Notes: generated from the sequence alone by a model not told the origin. DNA of 64,000 nucleotides from Leucobacter sp. wl10 (GCF_003569785.1 NZ_KZ983996.1:1-64000); one strand, 5' to 3'; positions 1 through 9,113 are shown, numbered from the stretch's first letter. Program-made: numbers and translations.

Positions 1-33
1 CATCAGGGTGTTGCGACAACCAATTGAATCCGC

Positions 34-798
34 CTAGGGGTCCTTGGGCGCATCGAAGATCGCGTCTCGTTCGCCGGTCTCCACGATCCGGCCAGTGTGC
101 ATCACGGCGACGCGATCGGCGATCTGACGCACCACGGCGAGGTCGTGGGCGATGAACAGGTAGCTGAACCCCTCTTCACGTTGGAGACGCTTGAGCAGGT
201 TGATCACCTGCGCCTGCACCGAGACGTCGAGCGCAGACACCGCCTCGTCGGCGATCACGAGCCTCGGCCGCACCGCGAGCGCTCGCGCGATCCCGATACG
301 CTGTGCCTGACCGCCCGAGAACTGCCACGGGTAGCGCGTCGAGTGATCGGGGTTCAAACCGACGCGCTCCATGAGTTCGCGCGTGAATGCGCGAACTCCG
401 CCGGGGATCGCGCGCCTTTGGTACACGAGCGGGGCCGTCACCAACCGCTCGACGGTGTGCCGCGGGTTCAGGGACGAGTAGGGATCCTGGAAGATGACCT
501 GCACCTCGCTGCGGAACGCGTGGAGCTCGCGCCCCGAGATGTCGGCGACGTCTCGGCCGTCGAACGAGATCGATCCCGAGGTGAGCGGCATCAGGCGGGC
601 GACGAGGCGCGCGGTCGTCGATTTGCCGGATCCGGATTCCCCGACGAGCGCCAGCGTCTCGCCCGAGTACACGTCGAGCGACACGTCGTCGACGGCGCGG
701 AATCGATCAGCCTTGGCGAAGAGCCCGCCCGTACCCGAGACGGCGAACTCCTTGACCAGGTGCTCGGCCCGCAGCAGCGTTCGCGCGGTAGAGGTCAT
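34..798 (-). CDS. Oligopeptide-type ABC transporter ATPase (OppF/DppF-like)
   Basis: This 254-residue cytoplasmic ATPase should power the importer encoded just upstream. Walker A GESGSGKST lies at about residues 53-61, the Q-loop at about 104, the signature FSGGQ at 160-164 and Walker B LVIADE at 180-185, followed by the H-loop in IAHDLAVV. The segment DPYSSLNPR is typical of the OppF/DppF family. Its ATG overlaps the stop of the partner ATPase in an ATGA arrangement, so translation is probably coupled. It is the last gene of a six-gene minus-strand operon led by a GH127 arabinofuranosidase. It ends at APKDP, slightly shorter than usual because the C-terminal oligopeptide domain is minimal. 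Family assignment is firm; the substrate is not known. Confidence 0.93.
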   Translation of the reverse strand: MTSTARTLLRAEHLVKEFAVSGTGGLFAKADRFRAVDDVSLDVYSGETLALVGESGSGKSTTARLVARLMPLTSGSISFDGRDVADISGRELHAFRSEVQVIFQDPYSSLNPRHTVERLVTAPLVYQRRAIPGGVRAFTRELMERVGLNPDHSTRYPWQFSGGQAQRIGIARALAVRPRLVIADEAVSALDVSVQAQVINLLKRLQREEGFSYLFIAHDLAVVRQIADRVAVMHTGRIVETGERDAIFDAPKDP

Positions 799-1679
799 TG
801 GAGGTCCTCCGGAATCTGCACGGGAACGGTGGCCGTGCGGAGCTGCCCGATCTCGTCGTCGATGCGGGGCACCGCGTCGAGCAGCAGACGCGTGTATTCC
901 TCCCGCGGGTCGGTGAAGATGCGCTCGGCCGGCCCGCGCTCGACGAGCCGGCCGCCGCGCATCACGACGATCTCGTCGGCGACCTCGCTCACCACGGCGA
1001 GATCGTGGGTGATGAGGATCAGCCCGGCGCCGGTGTCCTGCCGGATCTCGGTGAGCAGATCCAGGATCTGGGCCTGCACCGTGACGTCGAGCGCGGTCGT
1101 CGGCTCATCGGCGATGATCAGCTCCGGCTCCATGCTGAGCGCCATCGCGATCATCACGCGCTGCCGCATGCCACCAGAGAACTCGTGCGGGTAGTGATCG
1201 ACCCTGCGCGCCGCGTCGGCGATGTGCACGCACTCCATCGCCTCGATCGCGACTTTGCGCGCCGCCTTTCGCGTGACACCCGCGCGGTGCGAGCGGTAGG
1301 CCTCCTCGATCTGCATGCCCACGGTGTAGTAGGGGTTGAGCGACGAGAGCGGGTCCTGGAAGATCATGGCGATGCGGTCGCCGCGCACCGCCCGCATCTG
1401 CGGCTCTCGAAGATCGGTGATTTCGGCCCCCTGGAACACGATCGACCCGGATCGCCGAGCGCCCGGAGGCAGCAGGTCCATGATGGCGAGGCTCGTCATC
1501 GACTTGCCCGATCCGGATTCGCCGACGATACCAAGCGCGCCCCCGCGCGGAAGGTCGAAATCGAGGTGCTGCACCACCTCGTTCGTTCCCGACGGACCCG
1601 CGAAGCCGATGGTCAGGTCGCGCACCCGCAGCAGATCGTCGCCGACAGCCGGCGCGCCGGGCTCTGTTCTCGTGGTCAT
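795..1679 (-). CDS. Oligopeptide-type ABC transporter ATPase (OppD/DppD-like)
   Basis: A 294-residue ATPase, the second motor subunit of the importer. Walker A GESGSGKSM is at about residues 53-61, the signature FSGGMRQR at 167-174 and Walker B ELIIADEPTTALD at about 186-198. The DPLSSLNPYYTVG stretch and the C-terminal YTRLLLDAVPR segment match the OppD/DppD family, which carries an oligopeptide C-terminal extension. The ATG at 1679 overlaps the stop of the upstream permease, and its own stop overlaps the next ATPase start. A longer open frame continues upstream, but the permease overlap and the natural N-terminus (MTTRTEPGAP) support this start. It forms a heterodimer with the OppF-like subunit. 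Confidence 0.93.
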   Translation of the reverse strand: MTTRTEPGAPAVGDDLLRVRDLTIGFAGPSGTNEVVQHLDFDLPRGGALGIVGESGSGKSMTSLAIMDLLPPGARRSGSIVFQGAEITDLREPQMRAVRGDRIAMIFQDPLSSLNPYYTVGMQIEEAYRSHRAGVTRKAARKVAIEAMECVHIADAARRVDHYPHEFSGGMRQRVMIAMALSMEPELIIADEPTTALDVTVQAQILDLLTEIRQDTGAGLILITHDLAVVSEVADEIVVMRGGRLVERGPAERIFTDPREEYTRLLLDAVPRIDDEIGQLRTATVPVQIPEDLQ

Positions 1680-2674
1680 CGGGTCGCCTTCAATCGCACT
1701 CTGGGATCGATCGCCGTGTAGAGCAGATCGACGACCATATTGCCGACCACGACGAAGAACGCCGCGAGCAGCGTCACTCCCATGATCACGGGCTGGTCGT
1801 TCTTGGTGATGGAATCGGCTGCGAGCTTGCCCACGCCGTTCAATCCGAACACGGTCTCGGTGATGAGCGCACCGCCGAGCAGACCGGCGAAGTCCATGCC
1901 GAAGATCGTCACGATGGGAGTGAGGGCGGGTCGCAGCGCGTGCCGGCGCCAGACGAGGCCCGGATTCAGCCCCTTGGCGCGGGCCGTGCGCACATAGTTC
2001 TCCTGCAGCGTGTCGATCACGTTCGCCCGGGTCAGTCGCGTGTAGACGGCGGCGTTGCCCACGGCCAGCACGATCCACGGCATCAGGAAGTTCAAAAACC
2101 ACTGCACCGGATCCTCTCCGAAGCGGACGGCTTGCGGGAAGGGCAGCCAGCCGAGGGTCACGACGAGCACGAACTGCATGACGAGCGCGAGCACGTAGTT
2201 GGGAATCGACATGCCGGTCAGCGTGAGCCCCGCCACGAAGCGATCGGCGAACCTTCCCTCGCGCACGGCGCTGATGACGCCGCCGACCAGACCGGCGCTC
2301 AACCAGAGCACCGCGGCACCGATGGCGACGGTCGCCGAGACGGGCAGGCGCTGCATGATCATGTCGGTCACGGACTGGCTCGTCTGGAAGGAGTATCCGA
2401 GGCAGGGGGCAGCGCACTGGACGAGCCCGCTGCCCTCGCCGTAGCTGCGGCCGACGAAGAGTCCGCTGAGGAAAGTGCCGAACTGCGTCCAGAACGGCAG
2501 ATCCAGTCCGAGATTGGCGCGGATCTGATCGATGCGCTCCGGCGTGCAGTTCTTGCCGCACACCTGCACCGCCGGATCCGGCGAGAGCACGAAGAACACG
2601 ACGAACGTGAAGAGGCTCACGAGCAGCAGCACGATGATCATGCCGAGGAAACGGTTGACGAAGAAGCGGGTCAT
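1676..2674 (-). CDS. Oligopeptide-type ABC transporter permease (DppB-like)
   Basis: A 332-residue membrane permease with an N-terminal membrane segment (about residues 9-30) and the five-helix BPD_transp_1 core in the C-terminal two thirds. It ends in DLLYTAIDPRVRL, the hallmark of DppB-type permeases. The EAA-type loop is visible as VRTARAKGLNPGLVWRRHA. The external loop after the first helix carries two cysteine pairs (CGKNC and CAAPC), a variant I associate with actinobacterial members, which could form disulfides outside the membrane. It overlaps the start of the ATPase downstream and the end of the DppC-like permease upstream. The order here is SBP, C-type, B-type, D, F, with the two permeases swapped relative to the second importer in this window. 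Confidence 0.92.
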   Translation of the reverse strand: MTRFFVNRFLGMIIVLLLVSLFTFVVFFVLSPDPAVQVCGKNCTPERIDQIRANLGLDLPFWTQFGTFLSGLFVGRSYGEGSGLVQCAAPCLGYSFQTSQSVTDMIMQRLPVSATVAIGAAVLWLSAGLVGGVISAVREGRFADRFVAGLTLTGMSIPNYVLALVMQFVLVVTLGWLPFPQAVRFGEDPVQWFLNFLMPWIVLAVGNAAVYTRLTRANVIDTLQENYVRTARAKGLNPGLVWRRHALRPALTPIVTIFGMDFAGLLGGALITETVFGLNGVGKLAADSITKNDQPVIMGVTLLAAFFVVVGNMVVDLLYTAIDPRVRLKATR

Positions 2675-3645
2675 GCGCGCCCCTCCCCGGATTCGACGAG
2701 GCGCTTCACCCGGTCACCCAGCACCGTGAACGAGAGCACGAGCAGGAAGAGGAAGAGCCCGGGAATGATGAAGTAGAGCGGGTCGACCGCGTACCAGACC
2801 ACGGAACTCGCGATCATCTGGCCCCACGAGGGCGTGGGAGGGACGACGCCCACCCCGAGGAAGGAGAGGCCGGCCTCGGTGCCGATGTAGCCGGGCACCG
2901 CCAGCGTCGTCATCACGATGATCGTCGACGTGAGGTTGGGCAGAATCTCCTTGAAGATGATCTGCGCGCTGTTGGCGCCCGAGGAGCGCGCGGCCTCGAC
3001 GAACTCCCGCTGCTTGAGCGACATCGTCTGCCCGCGCACGATACGCGCGAGATACGGCCACCCGAACACCGAGATGACGACCACCAGCAGCAGCTGGCGG
3101 TTGTCCGCCGGCAGCGCCGAGAGCACGGCGATCATGAAGATGAGCGCGGGGAACGCCATCAGGAACTCCATCACCCGAGAGATGATCGCATCGACTCTGC
3201 CGCCGAAGTAGCCCGCGAGCAGGCCGAAGACCACGCCGAGAAAACTCGTCAGCAGCGTCGCGGAGATCGCGATCGTCATCGAGACGCGCGCGCCGTAGAT
3301 GATTCGTGCGAAGATGTCGCGCCCGCTGCCCGGCTCGACGCCGAACCAGTGCTCTGCGCTGATGCCGCCCAACGCTCCTACCGGGACCCCGCCGAGGGCT
3401 GGGTCGATGGCGCTCTGGTCGAAGGCGTAGGGACTCCAGCCGCTGAGCTTGACGAGCAGCGGTGCCGCGATCGCGACGATCACGATCAGCACGATGTAGG
3501 CGCTCGAGAGCATCGCGGCCCAGTCGCGCACGAATGCGTGGAGGAATCGGCGGCTCTTGACGGGCGGTGCATCCGCAGCCGGAAGCAGCTGCGAATCACC
3601 GCCCGCCAAGTCTTCGACCTCCAGATTGGTCGGGGAGATGGTCAT
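2671..3645 (-). CDS. Oligopeptide-type ABC transporter permease (DppC-like)
   Basis: A 324-residue permease with a cytoplasmic N-terminal tail of about 45 residues, a first membrane segment (SAYIVLIVIVAIAAPLLV), the external PGSGRDIFARIIYGAR motif and a five-helix permease core. TEAGLSFLGVGVVPPTPSWG near the C-terminus is diagnostic of the DppC/OppC family. The chosen ATG at 3645 lies 5 bases after the stop of the solute-binding protein. A longer frame reading further upstream runs through that gene and is not supported. It pairs with the DppB-like permease, which it overlaps by an ATGA junction. Confidence 0.92.
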   Translation of the reverse strand: MTISPTNLEVEDLAGGDSQLLPAADAPPVKSRRFLHAFVRDWAAMLSSAYIVLIVIVAIAAPLLVKLSGWSPYAFDQSAIDPALGGVPVGALGGISAEHWFGVEPGSGRDIFARIIYGARVSMTIAISATLLTSFLGVVFGLLAGYFGGRVDAIISRVMEFLMAFPALIFMIAVLSALPADNRQLLLVVVISVFGWPYLARIVRGQTMSLKQREFVEAARSSGANSAQIIFKEILPNLTSTIIVMTTLAVPGYIGTEAGLSFLGVGVVPPTPSWGQMIASSVVWYAVDPLYFIIPGLFLFLLVLSFTVLGDRVKRLVESGEGRA

Positions 3646-3650
3646 CTGCG

Positions 3651-5342
3651 TCAGCCTCGCGAAGGGTCTTTCAGTCCGATGATGGCGAGATCCGTCATGT
3701 TCGTGCTCGGGGAGTAGCCGGCGATGTTCTCTCCAGGCAGGAAGACGCCCTTCTCGAACGCGAGGGGGGCGATGGGAGCGAGCCCCATGATCTGCTCGTC
3801 GAGCTCGCCCCATGCGGTGTTCGCCTCGTCGAGGTTCTCGATCGCACTGATCTCGTCGATGCGGGCGTTGATCGCATCGTCGTTGATCTGTGCGAGGTTC
3901 GAATTGCCCTTCTCGGTGATGAGGCGACCGTCGAAGAGCGGCGGGATGAAGGTGCTCGCGCTCGAGGCCCAGTCGGGGCACCAGCCGGTGATCGCGGCGT
4001 CGTTCTGCTGGGATGGCGTGCCGATGGTCTCGTAGTACGTTGCGACGTCGATGACGTTGAGCTTCACGTCGACGCCCAGCTGAGACAGCGACTGCTGGAT
4101 CGCCTCTGCCTGCGCCTGCATCTTCGGCTGCGAGCGGATGTCGAGCACGAAGCTGAAGCCGTCACCGAGGCCCGCCTTGTCGAGAAGCGCCTTGGCCTCC
4201 TCGCGATCCCCCGCATTGCCCTCGCTCGGATACAGGTCGTATTGCTGGTAGCCCGAGACGGCCGGCGGGATGATGGTGGTCGCGGGGTCGGCCAGCGTCG
4301 TGCCGCCCGACGCATTGACGACTGCCGACCGGTCGATCGCCCAGTTGACCGCCTGGCGCACCTCGGCCTTGTCGAACGGCGCCTTGGTCGTGTTCATGGA
4401 CATGTAGGTCGTGCAGAAGGCGGGCGAGGTGAGCATGCGATCGGCGACCTTCGGGTTCTGCAGGCGCGGAAGCGTTGCGGCCTGCACCACGCCGGCGATG
4501 GCGTTCGCGTCGTTCCCCTGGCCCGCGATCATACGCTCGTCGATCGTCGCCGGATCCAGGCCGATGACGAACTCCCACGCATCCGGATAGGCCTTGCGCA
4601 AATCATCGGTCTTGGGATCCCAGTTCTCGTTGCGCACGAGTTTGATCGAGCTGCCCGGCGTGTACTCGTCGAGTGTGTACGGGCCGGAGGCGATGACATC
4701 GGAGATGAACTCGTTGCCCGCACCGCTGCCGACCGGGAACGGAACCGCGTTGGCCTGCGCGAGCACGTTGTCGAATTCGGGGAAGGGCTTGGAGAGTCGG
4801 AAAACGATCGTGCGCTCGTCGGGCGTCTGGATCCCGGGATGCTCACCGCTCCGGTAGGGGCCTGCGTAATCTGCCGGCGCCGCCACCGTCTGCTTGAGCC
4901 ACGGAGACCCGATGCCGATCTCGGGATCCCAGGCGCGCGATATGCCGAACGCCATCTCCTTCGAGGTGATGGGATCTCCGTTGTCGAATTTCAGTCCCTT
5001 CTTCAGCGTGTAGGTCCAGGTGAGCCCATCTTCCGAGACCTTGCCGAGGCTCTCGGCGAGATCCGGGACGATGGCGTTGGGGTCGGCGGCGTCGCCCGGC
5101 GCCTGCGCCGTCAGCCCGCGGTAGATCAGCCGGTAGAACGCGTTCACGCCACCGTCGAACCCGCGCGCGGGATCGAGGTACGAGAAGTCGTCGCCCTGAA
5201 GCATGTACACGGTTCCGCCTCTCGAGGGACTGCCGTTCGTACCCGCACCCTCCGAACCGCCGCCACCGCCGCCGGAACAGGAGGTGAAGAGCATCATCGC
5301 GACCGCCGCCGTGGCGACCGCTCCGATCGTTTTCCGCTTCAT
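3651..5342 (-). CDS. ABC transporter solute-binding lipoprotein (SBP_bac_5 family)
   Basis: A 563-residue extracytoplasmic binding protein. The signal peptide begins MKRKTIGAVATAA and ends in a lipobox-like LFTSC, placing the lipidated cysteine at residue 22, followed by a Gly/Ser linker. The family-5 fold is shown by GLTWTYTLKKGLKFDNGDPIT, FRLSKPFPEF, ASGPYTLDEYTPG and VRQAVNWAIDRSAVV. The ATG at 5342 overlaps the stop of the GH127 gene by ATGA. The longer open frame upstream is rejected because it bypasses the signal peptide. The ligand is unknown. The linked beta-L-arabinofuranosidase suggests an arabinose-containing molecule, perhaps an arabinosylated peptide, but nothing in the sequence proves that. 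Confidence 0.93.
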   Translation of the reverse strand: MKRKTIGAVATAAVAMMLFTSCSGGGGGGSEGAGTNGSPSRGGTVYMLQGDDFSYLDPARGFDGGVNAFYRLIYRGLTAQAPGDAADPNAIVPDLAESLGKVSEDGLTWTYTLKKGLKFDNGDPITSKEMAFGISRAWDPEIGIGSPWLKQTVAAPADYAGPYRSGEHPGIQTPDERTIVFRLSKPFPEFDNVLAQANAVPFPVGSGAGNEFISDVIASGPYTLDEYTPGSSIKLVRNENWDPKTDDLRKAYPDAWEFVIGLDPATIDERMIAGQGNDANAIAGVVQAATLPRLQNPKVADRMLTSPAFCTTYMSMNTTKAPFDKAEVRQAVNWAIDRSAVVNASGGTTLADPATTIIPPAVSGYQQYDLYPSEGNAGDREEAKALLDKAGLGDGFSFVLDIRSQPKMQAQAEAIQQSLSQLGVDVKLNVIDVATYYETIGTPSQQNDAAITGWCPDWASSASTFIPPLFDGRLITEKGNSNLAQINDDAINARIDEISAIENLDEANTAWGELDEQIMGLAPIAPLAFEKGVFLPGENIAGYSPSTNMTDLAIIGLKDPSRG

Positions 5343-7324
5343 TGCTTGTTTCCTCTCTCTGTGCGCTCCCCGAGCGAGAGCGTCTCGCGGCGCATCCATA
5401 CCCGCATGGCGCCCGGAGACCGGTTCGCCCAGCGGAAGTATGGAACCACCGAAACATCGAAGTCCTCCCCGCGATGCACCCGGAGGAGCTCGAGGGGCAG
5501 GTACGGTTCCCCGTGTGCCGCGGGAGCGGCATGACCCGTCGCGCGCAGCACCCGATCCGGGGCGGCCTCCGGGTGCGATGAGATTCCCGTGACGACGAAG
5601 TCGTCGACCCGGACGGGCGACGCGAGCGCATCGAGATCGCACTGCTCGATGCAGTAGACCACCGGGCCGCGCACGATAGCCGCGCGCCCGGCGGCGGCGT
5701 CCATCGCGGGGTGCGCACCGTAGAGCTGTGCCTCGGGTCGCCACTCGAGCAAGATGACGTCGCCGGCATCGAACCTATGGCGCAGCGTCACCCACCCGTT
5801 CTCCTCGTCGAGCCTCACGGACGAGCCGTTGAGGGTGAGCGCTGCTCCGCGCACCCACTCCGGCACCCGGATCCTCAGGAGCGCCTCTCCGGCGCGGGCG
5901 CGCTCGACCGTGATCAGCAGATCCCCCCGCCACGGCGCGCCGCTCTCGACGAGCACGTCGAGCGGCTCCGAGGCGATGCGCGCGGTGGTGTGCGCGACGA
6001 CCGTCAGCGCAGTGTCGGTCGCGCAGGCGACCAGGTCCTGCAGCTGAGCCATCCAGCGCACCACATTGGGCGGGCAGCACGCGCACGCAAACCACTCCCG
6101 GCGCAGCGACTCTCCCCCGCGCTCCCCAGCCGGACGGCCATGATCGTCGCGGCGCTGCAGCGGGTTGTCGTAGAAGAAGCGCGTGCCGCACTCGGAGACT
6201 CCGACGGCGAAGGCGTTGTAGAGGATGCGATCGATCTGGTCGGCGATCCGGGCGTCGCCGGTCGCGAGCAGCAGCCGCCAGCCCCACTGCATCGCGCCGA
6301 TCGCGGCGCAGGTCTCGGAGTACGCGCGATCGGAGGGCAGCTCGTAGGCGTCGCCGAAGTCCTCTCCGGAGTGCCGCGAGCCCACCCCGCCGGTGATGTA
6401 CGACTTTGTGGCCACCATCGCGTCCCACAGCCGGTGAAGGCGTGTGATCACGGCCCGGTCGTTTCGCTCGATGGCGACGTCCGTCGCCCCGGCGGCGAGA
6501 TAGCACAGCCTCACGGCGTGCCCTACGGGGGTCTCCAGCTCGTGGAACGGGGCGTGATCCTGGAAGTAGTCGGGCGGGAACGCGGCGCCGGCGAAGTACC
6601 CATGGCCGCGGCGTTCGATCAGGCTCGCGGCGAGGTCTACGAACTCGGTGCGCCCGGTCTCCCGCGCCAGCTCGACGAGCGCCATCTCCACGCCGGGGTG
6701 TCCGTCGGTGTACCGCTCGTCGCCGCCCGGCCCGAACCGGCGCAGCACGAGATCAGCGAAGCGCACCGCGCAGACGAGCAACCGGACGTCGCCCAGGTGC
6801 CGGCGCGTCGCGAGCGCCGCCTGAATGAGGTGCCCGAGGTTGTAGAGCTCGTGGTCCGTGGCTGGTGCGCTCCACTGCTCGTGCGGGGCGTCGGCGCCCG
6901 AGAGATAGGTTCCTACGTAGCCGTCGGGCCGCTGCGCGCCGCAGATGGCCTCGATCGCCTCGTCGACGAACCTGCGCAATCGCGCCGTCGCCTCGGCGTC
7001 GTCGGAGGCGCGGGCGCCGAGTTCCGTGACGACCCCCTCGAGCGTCTTATACAAATCGGTGTCGACGAACGGGAATCCGCCGGAGAAGGCCGGCTGAGGC
7101 TCAGGCTGGGCGAGACGCGCGAAGTTCTGGATCATCCCCCTCGAGCGCAGCTGGTCGATCGCGTGCGGGATAGTCGCCGCAGCGTTCCGCTCCTGCCAAC
7201 GGCCGAGCTGACCCGGACTCGCGATCCCGCGGCGCAGATGCACTGCGTGCGCGCCGAGAGCGCGCCCGAACTCGCCGGTGATACGCGCGGCCGGTGCCGC
7301 GGTGGGGGGTGCTGACGCGAGCAT
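5339..7324 (-). CDS. GH127-family beta-L-arabinofuranosidase
   Basis: A 661-residue glycoside hydrolase expected to release L-arabinose from beta-L-arabinofuranosides. Family features include the all-alpha barrel segment GYVGTYLS, ITGGVGSRHSGEDFGDAYELP, SETCAAIG and FACACCPPNVVRW. By position, Glu321, Glu337, Cys339, Cys416 and Cys417 match the zinc ligands and catalytic cysteine described for Bifidobacterium HypBA1 (Glu322, Glu338, Cys340, Cys417, Cys418). I chose the ATG at 7324 because an AAGGAAGGGG ribosome site lies just upstream; the frame stays open further but has no support there. There is no signal peptide, so it should act in the cytoplasm on imported substrate. It is the first gene of the ABC importer operon and lies downstream of a LacI-type operator. 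Confidence 0.9.
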   Translation of the reverse strand: MLASAPPTAAPAARITGEFGRALGAHAVHLRRGIASPGQLGRWQERNAAATIPHAIDQLRSRGMIQNFARLAQPEPQPAFSGGFPFVDTDLYKTLEGVVTELGARASDDAEATARLRRFVDEAIEAICGAQRPDGYVGTYLSGADAPHEQWSAPATDHELYNLGHLIQAALATRRHLGDVRLLVCAVRFADLVLRRFGPGGDERYTDGHPGVEMALVELARETGRTEFVDLAASLIERRGHGYFAGAAFPPDYFQDHAPFHELETPVGHAVRLCYLAAGATDVAIERNDRAVITRLHRLWDAMVATKSYITGGVGSRHSGEDFGDAYELPSDRAYSETCAAIGAMQWGWRLLLATGDARIADQIDRILYNAFAVGVSECGTRFFYDNPLQRRDDHGRPAGERGGESLRREWFACACCPPNVVRWMAQLQDLVACATDTALTVVAHTTARIASEPLDVLVESGAPWRGDLLITVERARAGEALLRIRVPEWVRGAALTLNGSSVRLDEENGWVTLRHRFDAGDVILLEWRPEAQLYGAHPAMDAAAGRAAIVRGPVVYCIEQCDLDALASPVRVDDFVVTGISSHPEAAPDRVLRATGHAAPAAHGEPYLPLELLRVHRGEDFDVSVVPYFRWANRSPGAMRVWMRRETLSLGERTERGNKQ

Positions 7325-7407
7325 TGATCGGCCCCTTCCTTGCAGCAATCGTTCGTCGTCGTACCGCGCTGTGGACTCTCCGACGTCCTCATCGGCGCGT
7401 CCTGGAT

Positions 7408-7423
7408 ATGTTACCGGTAACAT
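7408..7423. promoter_or_regulatory. LacI-family operator, perfect 16-bp palindrome
   Basis: The sequence ATGTTACCGGTAACAT is a perfect inverted repeat with a central CG step, the form bound by LacI/GalR regulators. It lies about 85 bases upstream of the GH127 start and about 200 bases upstream of the divergent oxidoreductase gene. It most likely controls the arabinofuranosidase/ABC operon. No LacI-type gene is adjacent. The one in this window at 17002-18030 faces differently sequenced operators (CAAAACGTTTTG), so a regulator outside the window is more likely. Confidence 0.7.
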
Positions 7424-7623
7424 CTTCGGATCGCAAGTCGTATGGATATCCGTCGCTGCCCAGGGCCGCACGAGGGAGGGAGCGCGCATTGCGGTTTATG
7501 TCGGCCTCGACGCCGCCCGATGGAACAAGCACCCCGCATCGCGCTGTTGCACTTCATGCGCGTGCGCCGCTCTGAGCGCCGCACACGCGCCCCGGACGAG
7601 ATCCCGATCAGAAGGAGCACATC

Positions 7624-8583
7624 ATGAGCAGAATCGTCCAGTACAGCGAGAACGGCGGCCTCGACCGACTGAGGGTCTCCGAGGGCGAAACGCCCGAGGC
7701 CGGGCCGGGAGAGGTGCGCGTGCGCGTCCTCTACGCCGGCCTCAACCCGGTCGACTGGAAGATCCTCAGCGGGGCGTTCGGCCCCGTCGAGGGCACCGCC
7801 GGCAACGGTGCCGATTTCTCCGGCGTCGTCGATCAGGTCGGCGATGGCGTAGAGGGGTTCTCACCCGGGGATCTCGTGTTCGGAGGGCACATCGCAGGAG
7901 CGCAGGCCGAGCACATCGTCGTCGGCAGACCGGCTCGGAGACTGCACCGGGTGCCGCGCGGACTCGGCATCGACGCCGCGGGCGGCCTCAACATCGCCGG
8001 GCGCACAGCCATCGCCGGCATCCGGGCGATCGCTCCGGCCCAGGGCGAGACCGTCTACATCTCGGGGGCCTCGGGCGGGGTCGGCATCATCGCCGCGCAG
8101 CTCGCGCTGAACCTCGGAGCCCGCGTCATCGGTGGGGCGAGCGAGGCCAACCACGCACTGCTGCGCAGCCTGGGCATCGAACCCTTGGCCTACGGGGAGG
8201 GGCTCGAGCAGCGCCTGCGCGACGCCGCCCCGGAAGGCCTCCATGCGGCGTACTCGACCCAGGACCAGGCCGAGGTCGAGCTGCTGCTGAGCCTCGACGT
8301 GCCCGCGGACCGGATCAACGCCATCGGGGCCGGCCCGCAGGTGGCCGAGGACCGCGGGGTGCGCGTCGACGGCACGGCGAACGCGCGGCCGGAGGATCTC
8401 GACTGGCTCGCGCAGGCGATCGCCTACGGGCACCTGCACCTGCCCGTGGCCCGCGTCTTCGCGCTCGAAGAGGTGCGGGAGGCCTACCGCTTTCTCCGGG
8501 AGGCGCATCCGGCGGGCAAGGTGCTGCTGCGCCTCGAAGCTGCGCCGCTCACCGAAGAGCAGCGCCGGTCGCTCACGAGCTGA
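7624..8583 (+). CDS. NADP-dependent quinone oxidoreductase-like protein (MDR superfamily)
   Basis: A 319-residue medium-chain dehydrogenase/reductase. The N-terminal GroES-like domain shows VLYAGLNPVDWKIL and the PGDLVFGG motif. The Rossmann domain has the nucleotide motif ISGASGGVGIIAAQL at about residues 147-161. The cysteine and histidine zinc ligands of alcohol dehydrogenases are absent, as in zinc-independent quinone reductases. The C-terminal HPAGKVLLRLE is typical. The start is well supported by AGAAGGAG shortly before the ATG. The gene is divergent from the GH127 operon. The physiological electron acceptor cannot be told from sequence. Confidence 0.88.
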   Translation: MSRIVQYSENGGLDRLRVSEGETPEAGPGEVRVRVLYAGLNPVDWKILSGAFGPVEGTAGNGADFSGVVDQVGDGVEGFSPGDLVFGGHIAGAQAEHIVVGRPARRLHRVPRGLGIDAAGGLNIAGRTAIAGIRAIAPAQGETVYISGASGGVGIIAAQLALNLGARVIGGASEANHALLRSLGIEPLAYGEGLEQRLRDAAPEGLHAAYSTQDQAEVELLLSLDVPADRINAIGAGPQVAEDRGVRVDGTANARPEDLDWLAQAIAYGHLHLPVARVFALEEVREAYRFLREAHPAGKVLLRLEAAPLTEEQRRSLTS

Positions 8584-8656
8584 CCCGGCTGCCCGGCCCG
8601 GCCCAGGCGCGAGCGGTGCGGAGGGGGCGGCTGCGCGGCCCCGGTAGAATGGTGCG

Positions 8657-9022
8657 GTGACCAGCGCCCCGGAGACCCGCCCCGCCCTCGTCGACGCGGC
8701 CCTGCAGTCCGCGCGCGGCCTCTTCCACCTCGTCGCCGTCGTCACGGTGACCGTGTGGGGCTTTCTCGCGTGGCCGCTGCCGTTCCCCGGCGCGTTCACG
8801 GGGCTCGGCCTCCTGGTGCTCTCGGTGCTGCTGTGGGCGCTGTTCCTCTCGCCGAGGCCGGTGCTGCACGTCGACCGCTTCGCGCAGGCGCTCTTCGAAT
8901 TGCTGCTGTTCGCCGCCGCGGTGGGGGCGCTTCTCGCGTTCGGCGTGTTCTGGCCGTGGCCGGCCCTGTTCGGCGTCGCCGGCGGGGTCGTCGGGTTCCT
9001 GGCGTCGAACCGCGCGCGCTGA
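8657..9022 (+). CDS. DUF2568 (YrdB-like) small membrane protein
   Basis: A 121-residue integral membrane protein with about four hydrophobic helices (around residues 17-37, 43-65, 78-97 and 100-116) and the DRFAQALFELLLF motif characteristic of the DUF2568 family. It starts with GTG at 8657, 73 bases after the oxidoreductase stop, and may share its transcript. No enzymatic residues are visible and the function of the family is not established. Confidence 0.75.
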   Translation: MTSAPETRPALVDAALQSARGLFHLVAVVTVTVWGFLAWPLPFPGAFTGLGLLVLSVLLWALFLSPRPVLHVDRFAQALFELLLFAAAVGALLAFGVFWPWPALFGVAGGVVGFLASNRAR

Positions 9023-9113
9023 GGCGCATCGGCCTCCCTGCGGCCGACGACGACGACGCGCTCGCACCGGGCGGTCTCGGAATACCGTCCGCGCCCGCGC
9101 GGTTGAGGGGCCC

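Noticed and set aside
3567-5534. Long plus-strand open frame opposite the first solute-binding protein gene
   Set aside because: Antisense to a clear SBP_bac_5 lipoprotein; no family resemblance and Arg/Val/Leu-rich composition.
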